Positions 14,198 to 22,166 of a stretch of DNA of 27,211 nucleotides are shown here, one piece after another. The position numbers were made by a program, and so were the translations under genes. The DNA lies in NCBI GenBank assembly GCA_963831235.1, contig CAWHPS010000023.1:1-27211 (forward strand), written 5' to 3'. A model generated the notes under the pieces. The model had not been told where the DNA came from. It saw nothing but the letters and a program-made list of their open reading frames with translations, and ran no database searches. This DNA comes from CAWHPS01 sp963831235 (GTDB lineage: Bacteria > Fibrobacterota > OXYB2-FULL-49-7 > JAEUSG01). The number at the start of each line of letters is the position of its first letter. Positions within the stretch are counted from its first letter, which is position 1.

Positions 14198-14297
14198 GTT
14201 ACCCACCCCTTTTTCCCCTCCCTACGAGTAGGGAGGGGACATTAACGTTATACCCCTTCCTTACTTGTAGGGAAGGGGTATAAGGGGGATGGGTAAC
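14198..14297. repeat. Nested palindromic element: outer inverted repeat enclosing two hairpins, upstream of dnaG
   Basis: The outer arms are GTTACCCACCCCT (14198-14210) and AGGGGGATGGGTAAC (14283-14297), complementary with one or two indels. Inside are two hairpins: CCCCTCCCTAC/GTAGGGAGGGG (14215-14225 and 14228-14238, perfect 11-bp arms) and a 16-bp pair (14249-14264 and 14267-14282) with one mismatch. Together they can fold as a three-way junction. The element ends 13 bases before the dnaG ATG, close to its weak ribosome site. It looks like a small palindromic repeat or MITE-like unit; an effect on dnaG translation is possible but unproven. Confidence 0.75.
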
Positions 14298-14310
14298 AGG
14301 TGTTTAAAAC

Positions 14311-16071
14311 ATGCTTATTCCTGAAAATGTCCTGGAAGAAATAAAATCCCACTTTGATATAGCCCAGTTTATTTCACGGTATGTTGAACTTAAAAAAGCC
14401 GGCGCAAACCACAAAGGGCTTTGCCCGTTTCATCAGGAGAAAACACCATCATTTATGGTAAGTTCCGGAAAAGGAATTTTCAAGTGTTTTGGTTGCGGCG
14501 CAGGAGGCAACCTTTTCACTTTCTTGCGCGATATAGAGAACATTTCCTTCCATGAAGCAGTGCGTATGCTGGCCAAAGAAGCGGGAATTGAACTTTCCCA
14601 ATACAGCACCCGCGATGCTGAAGAGAAAAAGAGTGAAAATGAAAGGCTCTACAGGATAAATGACGCTGCCAGGGCTTTTTTCCAGGATTCACTTAATGCC
14701 CCTGATGCCGAAATCGCAAAAGAATACCTTGCAAAAAGGGAGCTTAATTCTGAAACCATAATGCAATTTTCAATAGGCTATGCTTCGGGGCAATGGGAGG
14801 CTCTCCTTAAGCATCTTCGGGCCGGAGGGTTTTCAGAAGAGGATGGGATCAAGGCAGGGCTTTTAGTTAGGCGTGATGATGGTCGCATAAGCGATAAATT
14901 TCGAAACAGGATCATGTTTCCAATAGTCAATTTAAGCGGCCTTACAGCAGGCTTTACAGGAAGGGTATTAATCGACGCGGACAATCCAAAATACCTTAAC
15001 TCACCCGAGACACCGGTTTTTCAAAAAGGCAAACTCCTGTTCGGCTTGTTTGCTGCCAGGGATTCCATCAGAAAAGAGAGCCTCGCATACATTGTTGAAG
15101 GAAATGTTGACCTCATTACCGTTTCACAGGCCGGCATTAAAAATGTTGTTGCAACATCCGGTACGGCGTTTACGGAAACTCAGGCATTGCTTCTTAAACG
15201 ATTCTGCGAGCAGGCTGTTATTGTTTATGACGGTGATAATGCCGGGCTTAATGCTGCACAAAGGGGCATTCCAATACTTATCAATGCTGGCATAAAGGTA
15301 CGGATTGTGGCCCTGCCAATGGACGAAGATCCTGATTCGTTCATTAAAAAAAATGGTGCAGATGCCTTTCTTGATGCTGCCAAAAACGCTAAAGATGTTC
15401 CGGATTTCATAATTGATTTATTTGAAAGCAGGAATGATCTTTCAGTGCCAGAGAATAAGGTCATGCTTGTTGATGAATTTACACCGTTTCTTTTAGCTGT
15501 TGAAGATCCTTTGCTTAAATCAGAATGGATAAGAAAGACCGCCAAAAGGACGGGCTTAAGAGAGGATCTGATTTTCGCAAAATCAAGCAGGCAAAAGGAC
15601 AAGCCAAGAGGCTCATCATCCACATTGTCGGTTGAAAAGCCCTTGCAGAAGATTATGGATTCCGAGCTTGAAGAAAGAATAATCAGTTTATTGATGCATG
15701 ATGGCGAAAGGAACATGCCGGCTGCTTTGCAACATGTTAAGGATGATGATTTTAATGATCCCTCATGTCGTGCTTTATTCCAGGCAATTGTTGAAAGGAA
15801 TGGGTTTGATCAATCCATCATGAATATTCTTGATGATAAAGCGCGTGAGATTGCAGGACGTCTTGCAATGGAAAACGAAACCCTTGCAGGAAAACATCTG
15901 ACAGGCATAGATATTAATTCACTTATTTTGAAACTGCACGGGAACAGGACAAAACTCAAGCGTTCTGAATTAAAGCGCCGTCTTCTTTTGCCCGGAGAGG
16001 ATCGGGAGAAATTGATGGCTGAATTCAACGAACTGACACGCGAGATAAACGAGCTTAAAAAAATGCCTTAA
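14311..16071 (+). CDS. dnaG: DNA primase DnaG
   Basis: DnaG makes the RNA primers for lagging-strand synthesis and works with the replicative helicase DnaB. The 586-residue length is usual. The N-terminal zinc-binding domain uses C38, H41, C59 and C62 (LCPFHQEKTPSF and FKCFGCGAGGN). The RNA polymerase core follows, with the TOPRIM glutamate in IVEGNVDLI (near 261-269) and the acidic pair in VYDGDNAG (near 305-312). The last part (about 440-586) is the helical DnaB-binding domain, poorly conserved as expected. The start follows a weak AGGTG and lies just after a nested palindrome. The stop overlaps that of the convergent outer-membrane barrel gene by 4 bp. There is no rpsU or rpoD in the usual operon position. 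Confidence is very high. Confidence 0.97.
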   Translation: MLIPENVLEEIKSHFDIAQFISRYVELKKAGANHKGLCPFHQEKTPSFMVSSGKGIFKCFGCGAGGNLFTFLRDIENISFHEAVRMLAKEAGIELSQYSTRDAEEKKSENERLYRINDAARAFFQDSLNAPDAEIAKEYLAKRELNSETIMQFSIGYASGQWEALLKHLRAGGFSEEDGIKAGLLVRRDDGRISDKFRNRIMFPIVNLSGLTAGFTGRVLIDADNPKYLNSPETPVFQKGKLLFGLFAARDSIRKESLAYIVEGNVDLITVSQAGIKNVVATSGTAFTETQALLLKRFCEQAVIVYDGDNAGLNAAQRGIPILINAGIKVRIVALPMDEDPDSFIKKNGADAFLDAAKNAKDVPDFIIDLFESRNDLSVPENKVMLVDEFTPFLLAVEDPLLKSEWIRKTAKRTGLREDLIFAKSSRQKDKPRGSSSTLSVEKPLQKIMDSELEERIISLLMHDGERNMPAALQHVKDDDFNDPSCRALFQAIVERNGFDQSIMNILDDKAREIAGRLAMENETLAGKHLTGIDINSLILKLHGNRTKLKRSELKRRLLLPGEDREKLMAEFNELTREINELKKMP

Positions 16072-17396
16072 AATGAAATACCGGAAGTAAGTTGTATTGT
16101 CAGCTCATTACCTGTGTAGGTGTATTCTCTTTTATTCTTACCCAGGTTCATAATAACATTCAGTCCGAGTGAAAGATCCCGTAAGTCGCGATAAGACAGA
16201 CCACCCACAAGAACAGCGCATTCCTCCGGAATATTTGCTATGGCATTTAAAGACAGTGTGATATCGCTTGTTATAAACCTGCTCAGGCTTGTAAAAAAGG
16301 CTGCATAGTATTGTGCATGTTCATTTGGCCGGTAAAGGCCGTTTCTTATGAAGAAGTCAAGTTTTGTAAGGGTGTCGGGCAATGAAAAACCCATGAAGGT
16401 CTTTGACGAATTGCCAGCTATGTAAAGTGTCGTGTCTTCGAATATTCTACTGTCGTATCCGGCGCCGTTATAATAGGCTTCAAGCGTACACATCAACCTA
16501 TTCGGAATACCGCTGACGGTGAATGATTTTGAAAGTCCCATTGCTGCGCGGGATGCCCATTTTTCATCGCCCTTTACAAGGAAAAGTGTTTTGTTATAAA
16601 CCGCCATCCGGTTTTCTATGTCCTCCCTGAAAAAAGCTATCTCTCCATTAAGGTCAAGCCCTAATAAGCGGGATGAAAAGTCCCCGCCGACAACCGGTGG
16701 CTTACCCTTTTTAAGCCATGTCTCAACGGCAAATTCCGTTCTGCCAGCCAGGAATTCCGCCTTTATGGAGGCTGCTGTCTTGCTTAATGTGTCTGCAGTT
16801 CTTGTATCTATAAAAGCATACAGATTCGCTGTGGTTCCGAATGGTATGTGCGTCTTTAAGCCGAATGCTCCGTCACGATAGCCTATTTTCTGGACAAAGT
16901 ATCTGGATTTTGAATCAATGCTGATAAGATCTGTTGGATTCCAGAAATAACATCTGCCCCACTGCAGTATCTGTTTCCCTGCGCGGAAATAGGCTTTGTT
17001 TCTGATATTCACATCCATGAAAATTTCTCTTAGGTGAAAGTCCGAGGAATCCGTCTGCGATGTGTATCGAGCCTCTCCATTAACAAAACCTTTGATTCCA
17101 TTAAGCAGCCTTGCATCTGCAAACATATTGCCTACAATATAGGAAGTTAACAGAGGTGAATTAAGATTATGTCTTGGAAAACCGATGATTCCTGCGGCAT
17201 TTATTTCTCCTGAAAAACCCGAGCTTTTCTTTTCCTGTACCATCGCTGATCCGTTTGTGTCGCTTTTCAACGGAGTCTGTGTAACCGTCGCTGTGTCGGA
17301 AAAAAGATCAGCTTCATTCATTCCGGACTCCTCAGCCTGACTTATCAACATGAATGTGGCAATAATAACAGAAAAGAGAGGTTTCAGACTGGTCAT
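16068..17396 (-). CDS. Outer-membrane beta-barrel protein, last gene of the ABC/LolA-like operon
   Basis: A 442-residue exported protein. Residues 1-21 are a signal peptide (ending ISQA). A Ser/Thr-rich linker follows to about residue 60, then beta-rich sequence with alternating hydrophobic residues through to the end. It closes with aromatic Phe (TSGISF), the usual signal for BAM-dependent outer-membrane insertion. The segment HLREIFMDVNIRNKAYFRAG and KQILQWGRCYFWNPTDLIS (about 125-165) matches a pattern common in DUF1302/alginate-export-like barrels (REAYLDL...GKQ...WGR...NPTD). Its ATG overlaps the stop of the LolA-like gene by 4 bp (ATGA), so they are translationally coupled. Barrels of this kind often sit beside LolA-like proteins and lipid exporters. 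The substrate is unknown. Its stop overlaps that of convergent dnaG. Confidence 0.75.
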   Translation of the reverse strand: MTSLKPLFSVIIATFMLISQAEESGMNEADLFSDTATVTQTPLKSDTNGSAMVQEKKSSGFSGEINAAGIIGFPRHNLNSPLLTSYIVGNMFADARLLNGIKGFVNGEARYTSQTDSSDFHLREIFMDVNIRNKAYFRAGKQILQWGRCYFWNPTDLISIDSKSRYFVQKIGYRDGAFGLKTHIPFGTTANLYAFIDTRTADTLSKTAASIKAEFLAGRTEFAVETWLKKGKPPVVGGDFSSRLLGLDLNGEIAFFREDIENRMAVYNKTLFLVKGDEKWASRAAMGLSKSFTVSGIPNRLMCTLEAYYNGAGYDSRIFEDTTLYIAGNSSKTFMGFSLPDTLTKLDFFIRNGLYRPNEHAQYYAAFFTSLSRFITSDITLSLNAIANIPEECAVLVGGLSYRDLRDLSLGLNVIMNLGKNKREYTYTGNELTIQLTSGISF

Positions 17397-18154
17397 TTGC
17401 TTAAGTTCTCCAGATATGCTTTGGTGAACATGGCATCATCCAATTTACGTGTAGAGATATTCGATATTTCAACCACTGTTTTATTGCCCTTTTCAAATTC
17501 GTCTATGAATATCTGTTTTACAGGTGTGAATTTCCTGTCGATTTCAGTGTACTTAAGAAAATATGCGGTCTGCATAAGGGTGCCGGAATTTGAATATGAT
17601 TCTTCCTTTAGCATAAGGCTATTGTCCTGTCTTACCCAGTATATTTTCTTTGGATAATCAACATCATTCACTATTGCTTTTACCTCGAACCTGTAAACCG
17701 GGATTTTCCCCAGGGCCTCATCCTTTATGATTTCTTTTCCTGATGAATCCAATGCCGGGCCGTAAAGCTCAGTAAGGTTACGTGATTCAAAGTCCTCTCC
17801 ATGCGCATCGGAGCCGCCTATGCTTTCATCGCGGTTGATGTGCTGGAAGGTACGCGTGTTGCGGCGGTACATCCAGAAATTATCATCCATCCGAAGGTAT
17901 CCGTTGCCTTTTTCATTCTCTGGTGCTGCCATCACCATAAGAAAGGCGTTGTCACGGTCGCGGCGATACCAGAGCACCTCAATGTTCTTTACGCCCTGTC
18001 CTGTTTTCTGCTGTGTGAGCGTAACCCTGGCGCTGGCATCCGTGGTCATTTTGTAATTTGACTCCATGGTCTTGAGTATGCTTCCAATCGGCGGCAGAGC
18101 CATTGAGATGGTGAACAATGCCAGGGCGAGAAATATCACAACATGCTGTTTCAT
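17393..18154 (-). CDS. LolA-like periplasmic outer-membrane lipoprotein-sorting protein
   Basis: A 253-residue protein of the COG2834 group, which has the half-barrel LolA/LolB fold and carries lipids or lipidated proteins through the periplasm. Residues 1-19 are a signal peptide. The mature protein has the expected features: EVLWYRRDRDNAFLMVMAAP, GYLRMDDNFWMYRRNTRTFQ near 105-125, YRFEVKA near 175 and a KIYWVRQDN segment near 190. The AAAGGA ribosome site is about 7 bases before the ATG. It follows the second permease by 12 bp and overlaps the barrel gene by 4 bp. In this context it would receive cargo from the MacB/LolCE-like transporter and hand it to the barrel or outer membrane. True LolA is about 200 residues; this longer type is common near RND or ABC exporters. 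Confidence 0.82.
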   Translation of the reverse strand: MKQHVVIFLALALFTISMALPPIGSILKTMESNYKMTTDASARVTLTQQKTGQGVKNIEVLWYRRDRDNAFLMVMAAPENEKGNGYLRMDDNFWMYRRNTRTFQHINRDESIGGSDAHGEDFESRNLTELYGPALDSSGKEIIKDEALGKIPVYRFEVKAIVNDVDYPKKIYWVRQDNSLMLKEESYSNSGTLMQTAYFLKYTEIDRKFTPVKQIFIDEFEKGNKTVVEISNISTRKLDDAMFTKAYLENLSK

Positions 18155-18166
18155 ATGTGTCCTTTC

Positions 18167-19931
18167 CTATTCATAGTGCCTCAGTGCTTCCACTGCATTC
18201 AGGTTGGCTGCCCTTTTTGCCGGAAAAAATGCTGTTATTGCCGCAATTATGACTATAAGCAGGTTGAATCCCGCAACGGACAACAGTGTAGGAACGAATT
18301 GAAGGTGACCGCTTACAAGGAGCATGCCCATTGGATTGTCTCCGGAGTCAATAACTATAAGCCCAAGGAGTTTAATGACGATAAATGCAAGAATCGTTCC
18401 TGTTATGGATGCAAAAAATGCGAGGAACGACACTTCAGCTATAAAGCTGTTGCGCACATCATGCTTTTGCATGCCTATGGCGCGGATGGTGCCTATTTCC
18501 CTGGTTCGTTCGCGGATTGTCATGCGCAGTGTATTCACAACACCAATCAATATGATGAAGAAAAGCACCGCCACCATGATGAATGTGATTAAGTTGAGTG
18601 CATATTCAAGTTTGATGATGGCGCTTGCACTTTCATACATTGATGTTATGCTTATCCCTGTGGATTTTGATTTGATTCGGGCGGCTTCTTTATACTGCTT
18701 CTGTACCTCTTCGGTTGAACGTGCCCTGGCAAGAAGGTCCCATTCATTTGAAATAAATTCGGATATCCTGCTCTTTTCAGTTGGCAGAAGTTTTATGATG
18801 GAGGAATCAACGGCTGCTGCGTACGGATAATAAAACGCCTTGAAGAAATCCCTTTCATTCACAAGTATGACTGAAGGATCGATTAATGAATCGGGCCGTA
18901 CTCCCTTTACAACAACCCTGAAAGAAGCCGAGTCTCCATCGTATTTTGCGGCATACTTAATATAAATGGTGTCATGGACCTTGATTGATAGCAAATGAGC
19001 AAGATTTTCTGATACAACAGAGCCGGTTCTACTGAAAGCCGTATCCGGCGCACCTGATAAAAGAACGAAAGTCTTTCTTACATCTGCAAGTGAAGCGCTG
19101 TCGCATTTGAAGGAAAGGACAGCTCGCCCTGGTATGGGCTTTTGCAGAGGATATCTCGCCCTCGATTACAGCCTTACCCGGTTTAAGCGCAGCATGAAGA
19201 CGGTCCGCAACTTTGACGGCATTTTTTACCGGGTCCTTTATTCCTATGAAGAACTGACCCACTTCATGGGGGCTGTAACCCATAAGCCGTTTCATGTTTC
19301 TTAAGTCCACAAATACAGGAACCGACATGAACAGGTTGGCTGGTTTGAAGATTGCGGCCACGGTGAGACGGGCCGCCTGGTTCTGGCCATGAATGTTAGG
19401 GAACCTGATACGGATGATGTCTCCCTTTTTCACATTCAGATATTTGGCCTTTTCAACGGAAAGAATCGAAGGGTTCTCCAATGTCGTGTCAAGAAGATCC
19501 ATGAAATCTCCTTCAACCATCTTGAAGTTTTCCATGGCTTTATCCAGCTGTTCCTTACTTGTTTCCGCATTAACGTCCATGCCTACGAGCATGATGTTAT
19601 CGGACCTGCCGTTCCCGATCGCCCTTGCCATTCCGCCAATGGATTCATCAAGGGAGATTCGTTCTGGTACGGTGGCCTTTATAGTTGATACCAACCTGTC
19701 GCCGTCATGGAAGATCGGATGCATTACATTGCCGCCTTCGGTTGGGGTCACCCCGACATGGCCGGAAACATATACGATTATGCGCTCGAACAGTGTGTTT
19801 GTGATGCCGTGAGAGAATGAGCTTGAGACAATCAGGATCATTGTCCCAAAGGAGATTGCCGCTCCAAGAAGGATATTACGACGCTTTTGACGCAACAGGT
19901 TCCTGATGGCAATTGTAAGGATTAATTTCAT
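18167..19931 (-). CDS. FtsX/MacB-type ABC permease 2, split by a one-base frameshift
   Basis: The ATG at 19931 has a strong AAGGAGA just upstream and lies 10 bp after the first permease. The N-terminal frame starts MKLILTIAIRNLLRQKRRNI with one membrane helix (about 20-42) and runs into a large periplasmic domain. It is good to ISSAK (codons ending near 19140), then turns into nonsense and stops at 19029. In the next frame sequence continues at once with PIPGRAVLSFKCDSASLADV and GSVVSENLAHLLSIKVHDTI, and on through three C-terminal helices ending NAVEALRHYE at 18167. Dropping one T of the run 19140-19143 (one A on the coding strand) restores 587 residues. The C-terminal REIGTIRAIGM block is typical of FtsX permeases. 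With the ATPase and the other permease it would make a LolCDE/MacB-like transporter. A consensus error or recent mutation is likely. Confidence 0.85.
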
Positions 19932-19941
19932 GGAGATCTCC

Positions 19942-21468
19942 TTAGTCTCTGGTAACCGCGTCGAGTGGTGTGATCGCACGGGCGAGTTTGAGCGGATACA
20001 GGACCGCAATTGTTGTAACAAGCCCGAGCTGCAGCAGGGCCAGTACAATGTCTCCACCGGTTAAAAGAGGGTGGAAGGTGTCTCCGCCATAGAGGAGCTG
20101 CACCATGTCGTTTTCACTCGTGAACTTTATACCAGAGAGAATGCGCACGGTAACGCAGCCCATTAAAATGCCGGCTCCTCCGAAAACAAAGGAGAGGAGA
20201 GCAGTTTCGAAAATAAACATCCTTGTTATGAATCCTTTTCTCGCACCCACTGCACGCATCATGCCTATTTCACTTACACGTTCGAGGGCCGCCATTGACA
20301 GTGTATTGATGATTACGATTATGGCAACAAAAAAGAGGAAAAGTACAAAAACAAAAAGTGCTGTTTTTATAAGTATGGTCATGCTGCCGATCATGCCTGA
20401 TGCCTTTTCCCAGGTCACGGCCCTTGCAGATGTTTTTGCATCCTTCAGGGCAGAATTCAATTCTCTCAAGACAAGGGCCCTGTCAGCGTCTTTTTTAAGG
20501 CGTACGAATACCAGATTGTAGTTTCCGGCGTCAATCTCCGTCTTCTTCGGTTTTTCAATGGCTTTTATCGTGAGCTTATGCTGTTCTACCGGACCTCCCG
20601 TATTCTTGACCATTATCTCGTCATTTGAAAACATATTGTCAAGATCATTGTTTTCGGAATTCAGGAGGGTGGCCTGTTCTTTTGAAATAGTATCGCTTTT
20701 CTCTTTTGCCGAGAAATATCCGAGGCATTCGCGATAGGATTCTATATCAACCAGGACAAAATGCCCCCATATTTTGTTTAGCGAACGGAATTTGATGACG
20801 CCTGTAACAGGCAAACGGATATCGTTGGTTGAATTGTTGTCATTGAAGCCCATGAAAACAGCATTCTTCTTTATGCTTATGAATTGGGGCTCTTTTTTCG
20901 CATCGCCTTCGAGGTGGCTGGTATCAAGCACCGTACTTTCAGGTATGAACCAGATATTGGTATAATCGAAGAACTGCAATCGGGCGCCGGTAGGAACAAG
21001 CATTCCCTTTTCATCATCCCTTAAGGATCGCCCTTCAATAATCTTGAAATTGTCGGGGAACATTTCGCGGTAACGCTTGAAGTCAACCCCCAGGAGAAAA
21101 GCGTATCCGGGCGTTCCACCCTCTTCATTCAGGACCATTGCCATGTTTTTACCAACCGGAATATGGCATTCAACCGCTTTTTGACTTTCAAGAACTTTTT
21201 TTATCTCTTTGTAATTGCTGATAGGTTCAATGGCTTTTCCCATCATTGACATGATTACATTGTCCGATTCCTGTTTGTCCGGAAGGATTACAACATCACC
21301 CATAAAACCGTTGACAACGGATTTTCGCAAGCCCTGGTCCATACCGGAAACAACACCATTTCCGATGGTCATAAGAAGCGCGCCTAAAAACAGAATCGCG
21401 CCTATTACCAGGCTTTTTCCCTTGTGACGCAGAATGTTCCGCCAGGCAATTTTAAGGACAAGTCCCAT
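19942..21468 (-). CDS. FtsX/MacB-type ABC permease 1
   Basis: A 508-residue inner-membrane protein with the LolC/LolE/MacB layout. It has a cytoplasmic start (KIAWRNILRHKGKS), TM1 near 20-40, a large periplasmic domain (about 41-365), then three helices near 372-398, 418-442 and 475-500. The VSEIGMMRAVGARKGFI block between TM2 and TM3 is the coupling region that contacts the ATPase. It ends in LKLARAITPLDAVTRD, a usual FtsX-family C-terminus. It starts 3 bp after the ATPase stop and ends 10 bp before the second permease. The two permeases are only distantly alike, so a LolC plus LolE style heterodimer is likely. LolCDE extracts lipoproteins from the inner membrane; MacB-like systems act on periplasmic substrates. 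Which applies here is not decided by sequence. Confidence 0.88.
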   Translation of the reverse strand: MGLVLKIAWRNILRHKGKSLVIGAILFLGALLMTIGNGVVSGMDQGLRKSVVNGFMGDVVILPDKQESDNVIMSMMGKAIEPISNYKEIKKVLESQKAVECHIPVGKNMAMVLNEEGGTPGYAFLLGVDFKRYREMFPDNFKIIEGRSLRDDEKGMLVPTGARLQFFDYTNIWFIPESTVLDTSHLEGDAKKEPQFISIKKNAVFMGFNDNNSTNDIRLPVTGVIKFRSLNKIWGHFVLVDIESYRECLGYFSAKEKSDTISKEQATLLNSENNDLDNMFSNDEIMVKNTGGPVEQHKLTIKAIEKPKKTEIDAGNYNLVFVRLKKDADRALVLRELNSALKDAKTSARAVTWEKASGMIGSMTILIKTALFVFVLFLFFVAIIVIINTLSMAALERVSEIGMMRAVGARKGFITRMFIFETALLSFVFGGAGILMGCVTVRILSGIKFTSENDMVQLLYGGDTFHPLLTGGDIVLALLQLGLVTTIAVLYPLKLARAITPLDAVTRD

Positions 21469-21471
21469 GGC

Positions 21472-22152
21472 TCAGCCTTCGCTTTCTATGAGGCCGTCCT
21501 TGATTTTAACTACCCGGCGCGCGTACTTTAGTACGTTTACATCGTGTGTCGAGAAAAGAAAGGTGGTCTTTTCAGCTCGGTTCATCTCCTGCATGAGTTC
21601 AAGGATTTGGGCGCCGGTCACGGAGTCCAGGTTTGCTGTTGGTTCGTCCGCAAGCACAAGCGCGGGGTTGCTGACAAGCGCACGCGCAATCGCCACGCGT
21701 TGCCTCTGACCTCCTGAGAGTTCGGCAGGCCTGTGTTTTTTGAATTCGGATATCCCGACCTTGTCTATAAGCGCTTCCGCTTTCCGCCGAACCTCGGATC
21801 TTGACAGAGTTTTCATAAGGAGCAGGGGGAATTCAACGTTTTCTATTGCGTCAAGTACGGGTATAAGATTGAAAGTCTGGAAAATGAAGCCTATTTTATG
21901 AAGCCTTATGTCGGTAATGCGGCTGTCAGTGAGTTTGCCTATTGTCTCTCCTGCAAGGGTTACATGGCCATCCGAGGGAGTATCAATGCAACCGATGATG
22001 TTAAGAAGCGTTGTTTTTCCGCTGCCCGACGGACCCATTATGGTCATGAGTTCCCCTTTTTCAACATCAAGATCAACACCCCTGACAGCATGCACAATTG
22101 TTTCCCCGAGAGGGTAATCCTTCTTGATCCCACGAAGTTCGATAATGTTCAC
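21472..22152 (-). CDS. LolD/MacB-type ABC transporter ATPase
   Basis: This 226-residue cytoplasmic ATPase powers the two FtsX-type permeases downstream. Walker A is GPSGSGKTTLLN (near 40-51), the Q-loop is in FIFQTFNLIPVLDAIENVEF, the signature is LSGGQRQRVAIARAL (near 144-158), Walker B is LVLADEPTANLD (near 165-176) and the H-loop is STHDVNV. The length and NLIPVLDAIENVEFPLL segment are typical of the LolD/MacB/FtsE group. It starts at GTG 22152. The AAAGGAGG ribosome site overlaps the stop codon of the transglutaminase-like gene upstream, 8 bases before the GTG, so the two are probably coupled. All catalytic motifs are intact. Confidence 0.93.
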   Translation of the reverse strand: MNIIELRGIKKDYPLGETIVHAVRGVDLDVEKGELMTIMGPSGSGKTTLLNIIGCIDTPSDGHVTLAGETIGKLTDSRITDIRLHKIGFIFQTFNLIPVLDAIENVEFPLLLMKTLSRSEVRRKAEALIDKVGISEFKKHRPAELSGGQRQRVAIARALVSNPALVLADEPTANLDSVTGAQILELMQEMNRAEKTTFLFSTHDVNVLKYARRVVKIKDGLIESEG

Positions 22153-22166
22153 TTAGGCCGCCTCCT

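Noticed and set aside
14198..14297. A CRISPR-like or phage-attachment repeat before dnaG
   Set aside because: The repeats are inverted, not regularly spaced direct repeats, and there are no cas, integrase or phage genes nearby.
18143..18592. A plus-strand open frame for a Cys/His-rich, zinc-finger-like protein of 149 residues
   Set aside because: It lies wholly opposite the C-terminal part of the second permease and the start of the LolA-like gene, both of which have clear family motifs. The cysteines come from reading their codons in reverse.
19029..20057. A separate 342-residue permease starting at 20057
   Set aside because: The first 42 residues are antisense-free but overlap the end of permease 1 and look random. 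The real start, with AAGGAGA, is at 19931, and the last 36 residues are frameshift nonsense.
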